Source of the DNA: Heterobilharzia americana
Lineage: Eukaryota; Platyhelminthes; Trematoda; Strigeidida; Schistosomatidae
Direction of reading: 5' to 3'
Assembly: GCA_944470555.2 (NCBI GenBank)
Contig: OX104127.1
Location: 156,897,276 to 156,961,275 of the forward strand
DNA length: 64,000 nucleotides
The translations under genes were made by a program, and so were the position numbers. The notes beneath the pieces are model-generated. The model made no database searches. It worked only from the letters and a program-made list of their open reading frames with translations, and was not told the DNA's origin. Positions within the stretch are counted from its first letter, which is position 1, and every line of letters starts with the position of its first letter. Positions 30,036 through 43,400 of the stretch are shown piece after piece.

Positions 30036-31297
30036 TTTTGCCTACAGCTAATGCGAGACATCGTTCATTTGCACAGTATACATATTTCCCTAACTTACAG
30101 TAGCTTACTTACAGTAGTAGTGGTTATGATTGGTTAGTGACTATCTTATAGACTGAGGTCAAAAGACGAAGTTGTCTATTCAATGACTGTATACATGTTA
30201 TTCAGTATTACTTTGAGACGGGAAATAGATGTTGATGAAATCAAATAGTCACCTATATACACTAAATGTTAGTAAGGTCAAATGATTTTAATTTGACATC
30301 TAGTTAATAAATAGTCAAGCAAAAGTAGTATAAAGATGTGGAGGTTATCAATAAATTTCTACTAATAAAATGTAAAACTTCACTCTAATCTTTTCTACTA
30401 CCAACACAATAACTTTTGAATGAATTTCAAATGTCTAGCATGAAAAAAAGTCCCTGTTAAACGCTCCAAATTTGCTTCAAGGGTCAGTCAAGTTATACTT
30501 CATAATCAATTTGTCTATCTTAAGGCATTATTTCATGTTACAATTTAGCTTCATTTTTCATAGTGTTCAGCGTTGGTCATTAGATTAAGTGTGAAGTTTG
30601 AGATTTTCGAAGAAACTTTATAGAAATTTTAGTAATAGATTTTTAAGCTTTAATAAGGAGATTTACAACCAGTGACTTAGTATCAGTTTATTATATTGAA
30701 TTTAAAGGCTGATTTTTCACACCTTATTATCATAATTTAATTGTGAGATTGTGTCAACAGGAAAAGCAGCTAATTGATACAGTGAATTTGTTCAAAAGTT
30801 TGGCGTATAAACAAGCTTGGATTAAACTTTGGTACGAAAATTTGGCATGTAATCATTTGATTTCAGACATGTTGTGACTTACACAAACTATACTTTTTTT
30901 CTGAATGACTCCATTATCAAGCTGTACAATAGTCGTATTTATACTCGATAAAGTGACAGATAATTACACTAAAAAGAGACTTAGTCAGTCAATATGCAAA
31001 ATATACAATCGGTGTAGGTGGTGGTGGTATTTGTTCAAGTGGAAGAGATAGAAAATGGGTCATTGACAAAGGAACGATTTGATAATGTACTAAATCAAAC
31101 TATTGATTTACTCTAAATTACACCGTAAGCAGTGAATGGTCTGCCAAACTACGGCTATCTCAGATAGTCAAATATAGTAAGAAACAGAATTCCCTGGTAT
31201 TTGTAAAATTGTACCATTTATAATAATGGAAAGAAAAACTGATCACTTATAGGTTGATGAGTAAACTGAGCATTAATCTTCTCTGTCATACTTATTA
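30036..31297. other. Mostly unannotated; one possible plus-strand exon
   Basis: No repeat was recognised apart from a short motif (CTGCCAAACTACGGCTATCT at 31,141) shared with 27,353. A possible exon begins after GTCAACAG at 30,761, reading EKQLIDTVNLFKSLAYKQAW and ending before GTAATC near 30,852. There are no partner exons, so it is only a candidate. Confidence 0.25.
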
Positions 31298-31655
31298 TTT
31301 ACTTATTATTTGTCCGTTGGGTTCCTAGTGGAACATAGGGCTTCAGTAACACATCTCTATTGCACTCTGTTCTCTGCAGTCTTTTCAAACTGGCTCCACG
31401 ACAGACCACAAGCTCTCATTTCTTCCTCACACCATCTCCTTCATGTCAACCTCACCTCGGACGCTCAACTCTTCGTTTCCCATCTAGGGTCCACTCGAGC
31501 AACTGGCCTGGCACGTGATGTCCCCAGTCAGCCTTCTCAGTGTATGCCCAATACAATCCATCTCCACTCCCATCTGCATATTTGTTGAGTGATAGCTTAT
31601 TTGTTGGTTCGTTGCAAGAGTTGCTTGTTGCTTCTTCTTTCCGGCGTTCTGATCT

Positions 31656-32980
31656 TCAGTAACAAGCCAGCGTAGGCAGTTGTTGATGAATGTCTGCAGT
31701 TTGTTGGAAATGCTTTTCGTAACGCTCCAAGTTTTTGAACCATATAGAAGCAGTGACTTGACATTGGTGTTGAAAATCCGGATCTTCTTCACACTTTAAG
31801 CTGAGTGCAGAATACCTCCGCGCTGGTTTCAGGTTAATCAACGCTTGTCTTGCTTTTCCGATCCTGACTGGCTTGGACATCCTCATCTATGCCACCCTCG
31901 CCTGTAGTTGAAACAGAACTATCTAGATAGGTAAGAGAGACTATTTCCTTTAAGTTTCTCCCGTTCATGGTGCTTGGTGTTTGTTGTTGGTGATGGTGAT
32001 GTTAATGGTTGGGTATCTTCATCACCTCTGTCTTCTCTATATTCACTTGAAGTCTCGTCTTCGCTGCCTCTTCTATCATCTTGTTAGTTTTCGCCTGTAG
32101 ATCTTCAAGTTTGTGTGACATTAGACACAAGTCATCAGCGAAATCCAAATCTTCTAGGATCTTTTCATCGGTCCAGCCAGCGTATGCCCATCTTCTTGCT
32201 TCTCACTGTTTGCTACATGATCCAGTCCACCACAATCAGGAAGATCATAGGTGATAGTAGACAGCCTTGTCTTACTCCTGTCTTCACTTCAGAGACAACA
32301 CTGAGCTTTCCATTGTGAAATACTTGGCATATGGCGTCTTCACATAGTTGTTGAATGAGGTTGATAAAAGTTTGTGGTATTCCGTAGTGTTGAAGCAGTT
32401 GCCAAATCACTTGTCGGTCGACGCTGTCAAAGGCCTTGTCAAAGTCCATGAGGTTGAAATAGAGGGTTGACTGCCATTCTATGCTCTGTTCCATGATGAT
32501 GTAAAGCGTTGCAATTTGGTCCGCACATAATTTGTACTTTCTGATTCCAGCCAGTCAGCCTGTTCCGGTCGTAGTTTTGAATCCAGTGCATCCTTTAGTC
32601 TCTCCAGGATGATGCGGCTTAATATTTTGCTGGCTTGGGGTGGACAGGAGCGTGATTCCGCACCAGTCCTTGCAAAGACTTAGGTCGCCCTTCTTCGGGA
32701 GTTTGACAAGGTAAGCCTTCTTCCAGTCAGTGGGTAGGTACTTTTCCTTCCTTCCAGACCTTCTGCAGTAGTGGTGTGATGTGAGCATATCCGATGTTGT
32801 CCCTGCGTCTGCTCTCAGTACTCCTGATGGGATTCCATCTGTTCCTGCTGCTTTACCGCATTTCAGTAGCCTTATGGAGTTAAGGACTTCGACTTTTGTT
32901 GGGGGATTTATGTTCACTTTTAGTTTTGTGGCTGCAGGTGGTATTTCTGTACTAAGTGCATGTGGTGGTCGATTCAAGAG
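31656..32980 (-). pseudogene. RTE reverse transcriptase (broken frame)
   Basis: 32,977-32,555 reads PPTKVEVLNSIRLLKCGKAA and GTDGIPSGVLRAD (RT fingers), WKKAYLVKLPKKGDLSLC, then after a shift the motif A zone FDKAFDSVDRQVIWQLLQHY (32,430) and TGVRQGCLLSPMIFLIVVDW (motif B). Catalytic FADD-type sequence follows near 32,140 (DFADDLCLMS equivalent). The segment from 31,890 to 31,656 holds the linker and C-terminal zone. Motifs are intact individually; the frame is not. Confidence 0.7.
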
Positions 32981-33902
32981 CTTTTTGAAGTGGTCAGCAC
33001 ATCGTTTCCTTTGTTTCTCTTCTTTGGTATTTATATTTTCCTAACCATCTTTTATTGGTTTCATCAGTGTTGATCTCTCCCCTTCCATATAGTAATCTGG
33101 TTATTTGATACATTACTGTCAGTCTCTCCTACCCGGAGCCTGTTCTGCTTCACTTGCCAGTGTGTCATGGAAGTGTCTTTTGCCTTTCCAAGCACTCTTC
33201 TTCACTTATTTGTCCAGTAGAGTGTTTTATACGTTGTACTCAGCTCCTCTTCCGTTGTTCATCCTTGCACTGGTCTATCTTCTGCTTCACCATCTTCCTC
33301 TGCTCTATCAGCTTCCATGTGTCCATCGAGATCCATTCCTTATCTTCTTTCTTCTTCCTTCCTAAAACGGTCATGCAGGTTTCTTTCCACACAGCTTTCA
33401 AAGAGTTTCAGTGCTTATTCACACAGGTTTCTCCAGGGATGTTGCTCGATATCCCCCATTTTGTCTTGATCGCTGCCGTGAAGATGTCTTTTGTAGTTTC
33501 GTCCTTCAGTTTTCGGTTGCTGAACTTGAACTGTGGTCTGTCACCAACTTCCTTGAAGGCTTTGAACTTGATTTTGAGGTTAGGTTCCCTGCACTAGATA
33601 GTGGTCTGAACTTACATCTGCTCCCTTTCTTGACCTAGTGTCAAGTAGGCTGCGTCTCCACTTTCTTCACATTTGAGATGAAGTCGATCTGATTTTTAGT
33701 GTGTCCATCTGGTGAAATCCATGTCGCTTTGTGAATATCTGTGTGCTTGAACACAGTGCCTCTAATCACCAAATCGTTGAGTGCACAGAATTTTGCAAAC
33801 AATTCTCCATTCTCGTTCATTTCACCAAGCGCTTCTCAACTCATTGTTAGTTTTCTTCGTATGTTGTCCTCTCCGAGTTTGGCATTCATGTCACCCAACC
33901 CA

Positions 33903-34380
33903 TTAGAATGAATTTGATGTCGCCAACTGGTGTGGTGTATTGTCCAGTACTGATTGCAGTTGTCTGTAGAATTCCTGCTTCTGCTCTTCATCTGCATTAT
34001 TTTTAGGTGCGTAGCATTGTATGATTGTGACCTTCCTTCCTTTTGAGTTGAACCTTGCTGTCATGATCCTGGAAGAGATTGGTTCCCACTTCATGAAGGC
34101 CTTCGATGCTGTTTGGGACATCATGATAGCCACTCCACAACTCAGTGTGCTCGTTGTTGTCATCTGGGTGACCGGAGTAGATTATTGATTCTCCAGTTGA
34201 CAGTTTGGAGACTCCACTCCCATTCCACCAGCTTTCGCAAATTTCTAGCACTTCAATGCGATACCTTCTCATCTCCTTTGCAATCTGGGCTGCCTTGCTA
34301 GGTTCAAACACAGTGCGAACATTCCATGTCCCCACGTTTACTTTTGCTTTCATCGAGAGAAGACACATCGGCCCGGTCAA
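33903..34380 (-). pseudogene. RTE apurinic-type endonuclease (broken frame)
   Basis: Begins MTGPMCLLSMKAKVNVGTWN, the N-terminal strand of APE-type endonucleases of RTE elements, followed by RRYRIEVLEICESWWNGSG (the catalytic Glu lies in the 'I.E' zone). A shift near 34,160 moves the frame to one reading ISSRIMTARFNSKGRKVTII and CYAPKN (34,080-34,000), a typical endonuclease core. The catalytic C-terminal motifs (NAK.G, SDH) lie in 33,900-33,600 in further frames. The enzyme nicks target DNA for reverse transcription; this copy is broken. Confidence 0.7.
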
Positions 34381-34615
34381 TTGGCTTCCCGATGGCTTTC
34401 ACCAACCGGCGTCATTTAGTCGCCCTGATTCCAGAGAGGAATAATTTCGTTTTTATTTTTTTATATTATTTTTGTGCTTTGAAGTTTCTTTAGAGGTTGG
34501 ATTGGTTTTATGGGGTAGGGTTGCTAGCCCTATGCCCAACCTTCTATCTTCACCCGGGCTTAGGACCGGCTAGTAACTAATGAACTAGTTAACCAGGCGA
34601 GGTTAACGTAGGGCA

Positions 34616-37495
34616 ATATTAGAAATAAATAGTTGAAAACCACTGGTTCAATTACTCAAAAATGATTACAACTGTAAATAATCTCACTTTTCATCGTCTT
34701 CAAAGTTACTGAAATCATTTTATTCCTCATTTGTCCTCTTCCGCCGCATATCGCTTATGTTTCTGTTCTACTGGTGATGTTTTCTATCTCATTTTGTTAC
34801 AAAGTGTGCTGGTTTCAGGATTCTATGTGCTTCAATCCGCCTGTTAATTTGCCATAAATCAACTTCTTTGTGAATAAAAGAAATATTTTTCAACTTCAGA
34901 TGACTTTAACGTATAAACTTATCGGCTAGCAGACTACTAAACGGTTTGTTTAAAACTTGAGAATTCATGTAACCTCTAAATAATACGGTTTTAAGTTATC
35001 ACACTTTACAAATGGAAACATGTGTTCTAGGGGAATAAAAAACCTAGTTGGTTATTTAAATCTTTGCTTAGGTGGGCTTCAACATCACTGTGTCATGTGC
35101 AGTGTTCCCTACCCCTTAACATTAAAAAAGAGAACGGTAACTCTTGCTGATGTCTAATGGGAGTCAGATGTTATCACAACTTTAAATAGTGTATTTTGAG
35201 GTGTACTGTATGGGCAGATTTAAAACGAAATATGTGAGCAGGGAATAATCAGAGATTCACGAATAAATTTTTACATCGTATACAGTGGTGGTTTTCTGGT
35301 TATCGATACGATCTTTTCAGCTTCCCAGTGATTGCATTCTTATTTCATGTTAACAAGCAAGTAGTTATACAAGCTGACTAACATCTTTAGTTTTTTAGTG
35401 ATGACCTAATGAAACACTGATCGCTTTGTCGTTTGTCTTGATTATTATATAGGTAAAGTTCTAGATACAAGCATAACTTAAGTGTAATCAGAAAGGAACT
35501 ATAGTCCGATAATCATTTATCACTCTGACCCACCCACTTAACCTACATCGCCAAAACACCCTATTCAAGCCGATCGCATTCTTGCCGAGAAACTGAGATA
35601 CTGATGCTTTGACTAAATATTTATTTCAATAAATCTCTTCTTGAGAAAACACCTGAACAGCTTTAGTATACACATCTCAAATAAATGACTGAATACATTC
35701 CCTGTCATTTCAACTGGTAATCCTACTTGATTTATCTAACCAAATTTCAGTTACCAGTACGGATGTCGAACATCAACTACTGTCCGTAAGTTCGTGTATA
35801 CACTTGTTCAACGAATAACCAAACGATGATGTTTGCAAAGCAACTTGACAGAATTCGTTTCTATTGAAGCCTAAGTTTCCTAATTCAATATTAGTTTCAA
35901 GGGAAATTTGTAGGATTGAAATAAAGCCCCTAGAGTGTGATGAATACGAATGTCGTCTGCAATCATTACCGTAGCAGTAAAAATTCTGGCTGAAAAATGT
36001 GTTACCAATAATATAGGTAACTTATTGTCTAGTGCAAGTCAAAAGTAAGACTTTGTACAGAAGGATAATTTCTACAATGGAACTCGATCAATGAATGCAA
36101 CAACCTCTTGAAAATCGGTTGCATATCCTGCCTAACAGACTTTCTTCGATATCAGTTGTGTTGAAAAACTAAGAAGTGTTTGTTCACTTACATTAAGAAT
36201 TTACAGAAAACTACTAACAAGATTATTTATCAAAACTTCGACCAGGTAGGTGTTGTTAGTGTAGGTTATAGGAAATAATTAAACATTAACTCGTGGGAGA
36301 TGCCAGACGAATAATTTCTATGCAGTGAATAACTAACCGCAATATTTGCATTCCTTATAGCCTTCCCATCTTGCACGTAGCGCCCTCTTCTCCTAAAATG
36401 CAATAAAACCGTCAACAGAAACAACTAGAAAGATATGGTACAAACCAATCCGAAGCTTCACTTCGTAGCCAGAAAGTGAATAACATTTAGATACACAAAT
36501 CAGTGCAAAAACACTTAAAAGCTCTTCTACTTAACCTCTTTACTCTGAAATTAGGCATGAAGGGAAAAAACATATTCAGAAGGAATGGAAAGTTCAGGAA
36601 AATGATATGGCAATGGAGGTGGTCATATCACAGCAGAATTTTATCTAGTCTGTAAGAATCCGGTTAAATATCTAGATAAGATCCTGAATATATAGTTGAA
36701 TCAACTTCAGATATGACCTAGATCCCCTAAGCAAATGATCTGCGTACAGAGTCCGTTACCAAAACAAGACGACTGTTTGCAGCTTGAGTCTTGACTAGCT
36801 TAGAGTAGTTGAGAATCAACCAGAAGAAACGCCAAAGATTGTACCTTTGAGCACCGTTAGCCATGGAAGCTAGCTGTACCACTGAAAAGTTTCCCATCAC
36901 CCAGATATACGTGCAGAATGACCTAGGGCTAAACGTTTTTCATGCATTAGATATCAACAACAATTAAAGAATGTTAGGAAAAGCGAAAACCGTGCCATGT
37001 CATGAAGCGTCAAAGCCAGTTATCAATCTAACAGATAAAATGTACAGAAAACGCCTGAGGTAATTTAACCTGCTAATCTTAGTCTATCGAAGGAGAAAAT
37101 GTGACCTAATAGCAACTTACAGGGTTTTAAATCAAGCCAGCCACCGAAACAAAATATTATCGGTCCAAGACCGACAGTCATATGGCAACCTTACACATAT
37201 TCCTCCCTAGAGGACTAAGACGATGGTTAGATATGACTTTTTCCCCACAAAGTATGTGCACCATAAAGCACTAACGGAAGAATTAGTTATATACTCCTCA
37301 GTTGGGTCCTTCTAGCGAATCTTAGACAAACACGTCAGCACACACGGCTTACCAACAATATATGCCGGTAGTTACTGGACATATGTCTATCCATACCACT
37401 GCTCCCCAACCCAAGCACCCACAAGATTGAACGTACTCTGCACATATTGTTACTAACATTAATATCACTTGTTAGTTTTTTCTGTTTACACCTAA
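34616..37495. other. Unannotated interval
   Basis: About 2.9 kb without recognisable repeats, tRNA-like heads or coding motifs. Composition is AT-rich and ordinary. Confidence 0.3.
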
Positions 37496-37500
37496 CCACA

Positions 37501-37631
37501 CAGCCAATCCTTCACAACACTTTTATAAATACGCTTCCACACTTAAGGTTACACGTACAGTCAATAATATCAAAACGTTTACTGATTTAATCCGCAGTTC
37601 CACTACTCTGTCAATACCACTAGCCAACCAA
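37501..37631 (-). repeat. Inverted repeat arm 1
   Basis: Its reverse complement aligns with 38,740-38,871 at roughly 80% identity by eye, with the shared core ATTAAATCAGTAAACGTTTT and GTAACCTTAAGT. The element is not identified. Confidence 0.6.
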
Positions 37632-38739
37632 TTTTGGAAGAATGCCCTCTAGAAGAAGATCAATTTATCTACAGCTGTATGCAGGAAAAACGGGGAAACT
37701 TCTTTGAGTGACGATGGAGTATAACCGAACAAAAGGGGTTTAATCGCAAGAAATAGACACAAGCATTCGAAAATCCATGGATGAATTTCCCCAGCTCCAC
37801 TATTTTGAGGTAAGCTGAGCTAATAAGCATAGTTCTGTACATACTTGGGAAACGAGACATACATAATTTTGGGGAAATATTAGGGAAGAACGCAGACATT
37901 GGGGAAAATCAGATATAATTGCCTCAGTCCTCTGATATTTCCCTAAAGATCTTACATTACTTGTCCCTAGAATTTCCTCATGTTACTTCGAATACAGTCA
38001 ACTAACTGGGAGACGATACTCATCTGACTACAGCTGACAAGAAAGCCCAAGAGAATAGCATACCCACTGCAGAAGAACAACAGTATAATGAAAACCAAGA
38101 CCCAAGGACTAGACGTGAAACCTCAAAACCATCATTTTCTTATACTCCTACTTTTATTTTTGGACAATAAACATCTCTTCATTTTGTGCTCATTTACTGC
38201 CATATCAACAACCACGCGTTTACCCTAAGAACACGCACACCGGAGAAGGGGATACCACTTGCTGAAGTAAACAGTTCCACTTGGTTACAAGAACGGACGT
38301 TCAATCTGAATCGACTTAACCGTAGTCTGCAGATCTTCTTGTGCTGGCACCACAGAAAGTTATTCCTATGGGCGGGGAAAAGATCGTTTCTTATAGATAT
38401 TATATTAGTACCAAAATGATTTTTGAGCATATAGAATGTAGTATCATACCACTTTTTTTCTGAAAAAAAGAGAAATAATAAAATCAGTCGAACTGAATGC
38501 TTCCCATGGGATACGGTGAAATGCTAAATAGTCCTTGAAGCAGGTCTGATATTAAGTAATATTCAACATCAATTTTGCGAGTAAAGGAAACTAATAGTTC
38601 TTGAAATACTAAGTCAAGGTTTTGACGTTATGTTAATTTCGTTTGGTTGTACTCCTTTGTCACTCACAGAAATATTCTTCATTTACTTGCATGCGGCTGT
38701 GAAGGTATTATTTGTCTACTTGAAGGTACTCTTTTATAG

Positions 38740-38871
38740 TTGGTAGGCTAAATGTGATTGGAAGAGCAGTGGAAATGTGGATTAAATCAGTAAACGTTTT
38801 GCAATTCCTACCTGCAAAGGTAACCTTAAGTATGAAAGTGTATTTATAAAAATACTGTAAAATGTTGGATG
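38740..38871 (+). repeat. Inverted repeat arm 2
   Basis: Partner of 37,501-37,631. The 1.1 kb between them shows no transposase or other motif that I recognise. Confidence 0.6.
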
Positions 38872-40165
38872 CATCATTATCAAAATTACCGTGAAATATT
38901 CATAACACATAACTGAAACAGAATTAAAATAAGCAACATCATTGCTGAAATCCACCACAAACTACACCTTATGGTTTTGAAATTCTGATTAAATAAACTA
39001 CTACGAGGAAAATGCAGTTTGCCCGTCAGAATATTTGTACATAGATATGTGTCCTCAATATACATTGCAAGAGCAAAACAGATACAAGAACTTCATTTGC
39101 ACATGCATGAATAAATAACACGGCAAGAGTCTAAACTTAGCGATTAATGCGAAAAATTCATTTGAAAGTCGTATTTCAGCATTATTTCTGAATCACTGTT
39201 TCAGTGACATTACGCAAAAGTAGAGCAATCCAACATCAGCAATTACAGTAAAAAGAATGCGGTTTCCGAGCTCTTATTTTTAAAGTAATAGGCTAAGTTA
39301 TTTTTAATTGATTATCTTACTAGGTGGGTGCAGAAACCTTCAAAGTTAACCTTCCTAAGGATTTGAATGCAATGACAGTCTAATCAGAGCATTTCTTCTC
39401 CAACTTAACGACATAATTTGCTGGGCATAGCAGCGGAGCGCCTTCAAACAACAAGTAACACTTTGAATGTTCAGAGTCACCAGGCACATGAAGCACATCC
39501 ATCCCTAGGGAAGGAAATGCATAAGCACATCTGCATAACTTCAGTTGCTGCTGGCGAATGTCCGTCGTCAGTCATTTGCGCTCACGTGCTTATCGAGCAG
39601 TCGTTTAAAGGTCTCGACTGATGATGGTTACTTCATGTTGTTGAACGTTCCATAAGAGACGCACTCTGTGTGAGAAAAGGTTAGACCTCATTCTCGTCTA
39701 TGCCCTATGAGGAGGTCTTCAAGTGGCTTTCCCGAGAGACAGTCCGTCTGAGACCGACAATACTGACCTGCCGGGGTGATATACTTGGTGAAAGGTCAAG
39801 TAGGTTGTTATTAGATGGCATTTTTTCATCAACAGCTTAACAATAACTACGAGTAGAATAATCCCATTACTGGGATACAAATAAGATAGCCAAAAACTGC
39901 CGAACACCCATTTTTACCTCAAAATGATGCGCAGCTAACTGAAACGCACATTTTACAATTAAACCAAACTGATAAATGTCCAGTAATAATATTTCGAAAT
40001 TTCACGGTTTTGAGTTGCTAATGTTACAAGGTTATGAAGATGTCCAATATCCAATCTTATCTTTTCTCGAACTTGTTTTTACAAGCCTGTGTTAGTCAAG
40101 TGATTTATTCACACTTATTTCTAGGTCTCCTTGAACGTTTTCTGATTTTTGGTTGAATTCCAATG
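38872..40165. other. Unannotated interval
   Basis: Short open stretches (for example 39,418-39,621) lack motifs or splice context. It may contain decayed 5' sequence of the CR1 copy that follows. Confidence 0.3.
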
Positions 40166-40169
40166 CCGT

Positions 40170-42235
40170 AAGTCAAACCACCCTCCTGGTGGGTGGACCT
40201 CTGAACCTCTGGACCCTTTGGACAGATAAATGCCGATGTCTAGTTGTATGAGACTTCAACGCACCATCAGTTGACTGGGATAGACTAATAACAAAAGCAT
40301 CATGTACTTCGATTGGTCACAGATTAGTGGAAACATCAATTTCCGTGGCCCTCCTGCAGCACATTAGGCCAGTGACCAGATATGATCATCAGAATGCTCC
40401 ATCAGTTCTAGACTTGGTATTATCACACACAGACAATGTGTGCTTCATTCGACACCTAGCACTCCTTGATAAAAGTGACCACACTGTGATCTTAGATTCA
40501 CGGTAGATTTCTTGTACCAAGCGATGCCCAGCCAGACCCAACATATGGAAAGCGAATTTGGGAGCTATTGACCCGGCAGCCTCTTCGGGAGACTGGACTG
40601 TAAATCCAGAAGCCTTGGCTGAAAGTGCGTGGTGCTCCTTCAAATAGTTATATGCACGAATGACCCAACCGTTTATTCCGCGGACTGTCTCGAGGGAAGG
40701 AAACACTGTGCTCCACTGTGCCACTACGTAAGAAGAGGTGTCGGAGTCTTGCCACCCACCTCGATACGCCCGAAGTGGTGAAGCACTACAAAGAAACCGG
40801 CAACAAGTGTATCGCCGCTATCTTCCAGTCTCAAGAATGCTTCGAAATACGTCTTGCCCAGGCTGTATCGCAACATCCGAAGAGGTTATTTTCCTGTATG
40901 AACTATAGAAATAAGATGTGTCACGGCATGCCCGCCTAATCAATGGGACAGAACATGACTATTTGATTGAGGACTGTGGGGAAAATGAGGGAGCTATGGC
41001 TGGATATTTTGCTGAGCCCTTCACACAGGGATCTGTGGACAACTATCCAACAGTAGAAGCACCGACATCCAACGGAATAAACTCTGTGGGTGTCGATCGC
41101 AATGACGTATTTCGGATTTTAAGTGATCTCTAAGTCGATGAGCTGCACCCAATGCTGCTCAGAGATCTTGCACTCTATGTAGCCGGCCCATCCACCACGA
41201 CATTCCGTCTGTCTCTCAGTGAGGGCATACTCCCCTATTACTGGAAGAATACCATCGTAACACCTATCCACAAGGCAGGTTCCAGGCAGTACCTATCAAA
41301 TTACAGACCGACAAGTTTGACTAGTAATGTGGTGGAGATCAACGAAAGAGTAATCGAGAAAGCCATCACAGTCTACTCAGAGAGTAACACTGCATTGTCT
41401 GGTTCGCAGCATGACTTTCGTAGAAATTTCTCCTGCTTGACGAACCTCCTTACAGTCAGAGAAAGTTTGGTCCAGCTTAAAGATGATAGGATAGATATCA
41501 TTTTCATAGACTTCAGTAAGGGGTCCGATAAAACGCCTCATTCCAGGTTGCTTGGGAAACTGGAAACGTTTGGAGTCACTGACAGTCTGCTTGCATGGAT
41601 GATTTCCCCATTGGTAGGAGACAAAGAGTTAGGGTCAATTCTTAACCCACCTTCTGGAAGTCGGTAGAGAGTGGAGTGCAACAAGGCAGTCTCGGGTCCC
41701 TTGTTGTTCCTCCTATACGTTAATCAGCTGCCAAATATTACGAAATCCCCTATGGTTCTCTACGCTGATGATGTAAGTATTCTGGCGGAAAATTAGGAAC
41801 GGTGAGGATATGCGTGCCCTCTGGGCAGGCCTGAACAGCTTGTTTACCTGGTCAGAGGAGTGGCTGATGCCCATCAACCCAAGTAAATGTGTGAGCACGC
41901 CAGTGGGGAATACACATGGTAACACCCGCGATATTGATGAGACTCATCTACCATCAGTGCCGACCCAAAAGAGGTCACAGTGAGTTGTGATTTGAAAGCC
42001 ATGGCACACTGTCGGCTGGTAGCAACTTGAAGTTTTAGGACTCTTTGGGCACTACGCAGAACGTTTACAAAAATAAGTGGTGATATGTTCATCATCTTGG
42101 TTATGTCAGAACTAAAAAATTGTACACATGGAGGGGGGCAAATCCTTGTCTGAAATCTGACTCAGACCCTTCGGAAAGAGTTCAGATGGCAGCCACTAGT
42201 ATGATCACTGAGATGGCTGGCCCCACCTGTAAAGA
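40170..42235 (+). mobile_element. CR1-clade non-LTR retrotransposon (endonuclease end plus RT)
   Basis: Starts in the endonuclease C-terminus: DFNAPSVDWDRLITKASCTS (40,250) and SVLDLVLSH..SDHTVI. It continues through the linker to the RT: YWKNTIVTPIHKAGSRQYLS (41,240), YRPTSLTS, HDFRRNFSCLTNLLTVRESL, DIIFIDFSKGSDKTPHSRLL (motif A near 41,510), GVQQGSLG (motif B, 41,672), then MVLYADDVSIL (41,752) with the catalytic YADD intact. The thumb (GLNSLFTWSEEWLMPINPSK) follows. There are stops and several shifts. The CR1 C-terminal zone stops at 42,235 and resumes at 43,055, so something was inserted between. Confidence 0.8.
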
Positions 42236-43054
42236 TAAACAAATAAATATTTTATTCTCGCGTTAAAAAAGATTTTAACATTAGATAAGCCAGTTTACAG
42301 GTTTCATCACGTTGATACATCTCAAAACATCTACAAGACTTGAGCCCTGAGTGGTACTGACGGGATGTCATTAAACTCAATTAAAAACTGCCAAAGGTCC
42401 TGCTAGTTATGAAATGAACAAGGAAATATTACTTAACAGAGTACATAGAATGTTAAAGTTTGGACAACAATAAATACTGTCTTCATTTAACAGGTTTAAC
42501 ATGAGGGATACCAGTTTATAAGCACCGTCAAATTCATAGTTTTTGAAAGTATCTTGTATTAAATAATTTACACATCATGTCATTAGTGTGCACAATCTTA
42601 TTAAAATTTACTGAAATTCATGAGACGGATATGGATTCCCATCTTCCATCACATAGATAGGTTCCACTATCTATGTCAAAAGCGCGCAGTGTTCAAAGTT
42701 TGCGTTATAACCAACTGACGTTGTCAGTCCATTCGCATAATTTGCCGATTAGTAATAAAACAGTTTATTACTCGGAATGATGTCCAGCTTTTAGCCTTGC
42801 TAACCACAAAGGACCCATCTATACAATCTGGAGTATCAATAAAGTATCCACAATTACATAATCAACGTGTATGGCTATATCAATGCATCTCCAGGTCACC
42901 ACGTTGCGTTTAAAAGTAATATAGATTGATTCTGCTAGGAATACTTGTTGTATTGGATGAAAATAGATGTTGAAACAGTCAATAGTCCAGGTGGCAGTAT
43001 TTATACAAGGACTTCGGGTATCTTTTGTATTAGCATAGGCGGCATCATTCAAGA
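42236..43054. other. ~820-bp insertion inside the CR1 copy
   Basis: The CR1 C-terminal code runs up to EMAGPTCKDKQ at ~42,235 and continues at ~43,060 with RLKELNLSTLSYRRQEGNLI, which in CR1 elements lies directly downstream. The intervening AT-rich DNA has no recognised motif. Confidence 0.5.
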
Positions 43055-43400
43055 AGTGTATTTGAGGTGTATTCGACTCAAAGAGTTAAACCTCTCTACT
43101 TTGTCCTATCGCAGACAAGAGGGAAATTTAATCATGCTAAACAGGATTCTAAGAGATGGCTTCGGACCTGGTCTATCTTCTGTTTTCCTTCTTGTCATGT
43201 AGGAACACATCAGAGGACATAATAGGAGGGTACAAAAGCAAGGAACGAAAACAGTCTCCGCAGAGTACCGGTTCTTGGTGTAGTAACCAACTCCTGGAGT
43301 CGACCGCCAGAAGAAGTAAGATCCACATCATCAAATGACCGGTTCACAATGGAGTTGAACGAGCAAATACATCTACTGGAAGAGGATTAATAAAGACTCA
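43055..43400 (+). mobile_element. CR1 C-terminal part (continuation of 40,170-42,235)
   Basis: RLKELNLSTLSYRRQEGNLI, MLNRILRDGFGPGLSSVFL, then EHIRGHNRRVQKQ and AEYRFLV form the typical CR1 end (LNL..LSYRR..GDLI..YRIL). Confidence 0.7.

Larger units (their letters stand above)
31298..34615 (-). mobile_element. RTE-clade (SR2-like) retrotransposon, near full length
   Basis: About 3.3 kb on the minus strand with endonuclease, RT and 3' end in order. The 5' leader (34,615-34,390) includes GGGCTAGCAACCCTACCCC. The endonuclease starts near 34,345 (VNVGTWNVRTV). The RT spans ~32,980 to 31,900 and the conserved C-terminal zone runs to 31,310, ending at an AT-rich tail. It is the most complete member of the family here; the copies at 6.4, 16.1, 29.7, 53.1 and 59.8 kb are 5'-truncated versions. 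Several shifts show it cannot encode a full protein as it stands. Confidence 0.85.

Noticed and set aside
33105..33638. Long plus-strand open stretches (86-147 codons)
   Set aside because: They run opposite to the endonuclease-linker part of the RTE element and have no motif; shadows of the minus-strand element.
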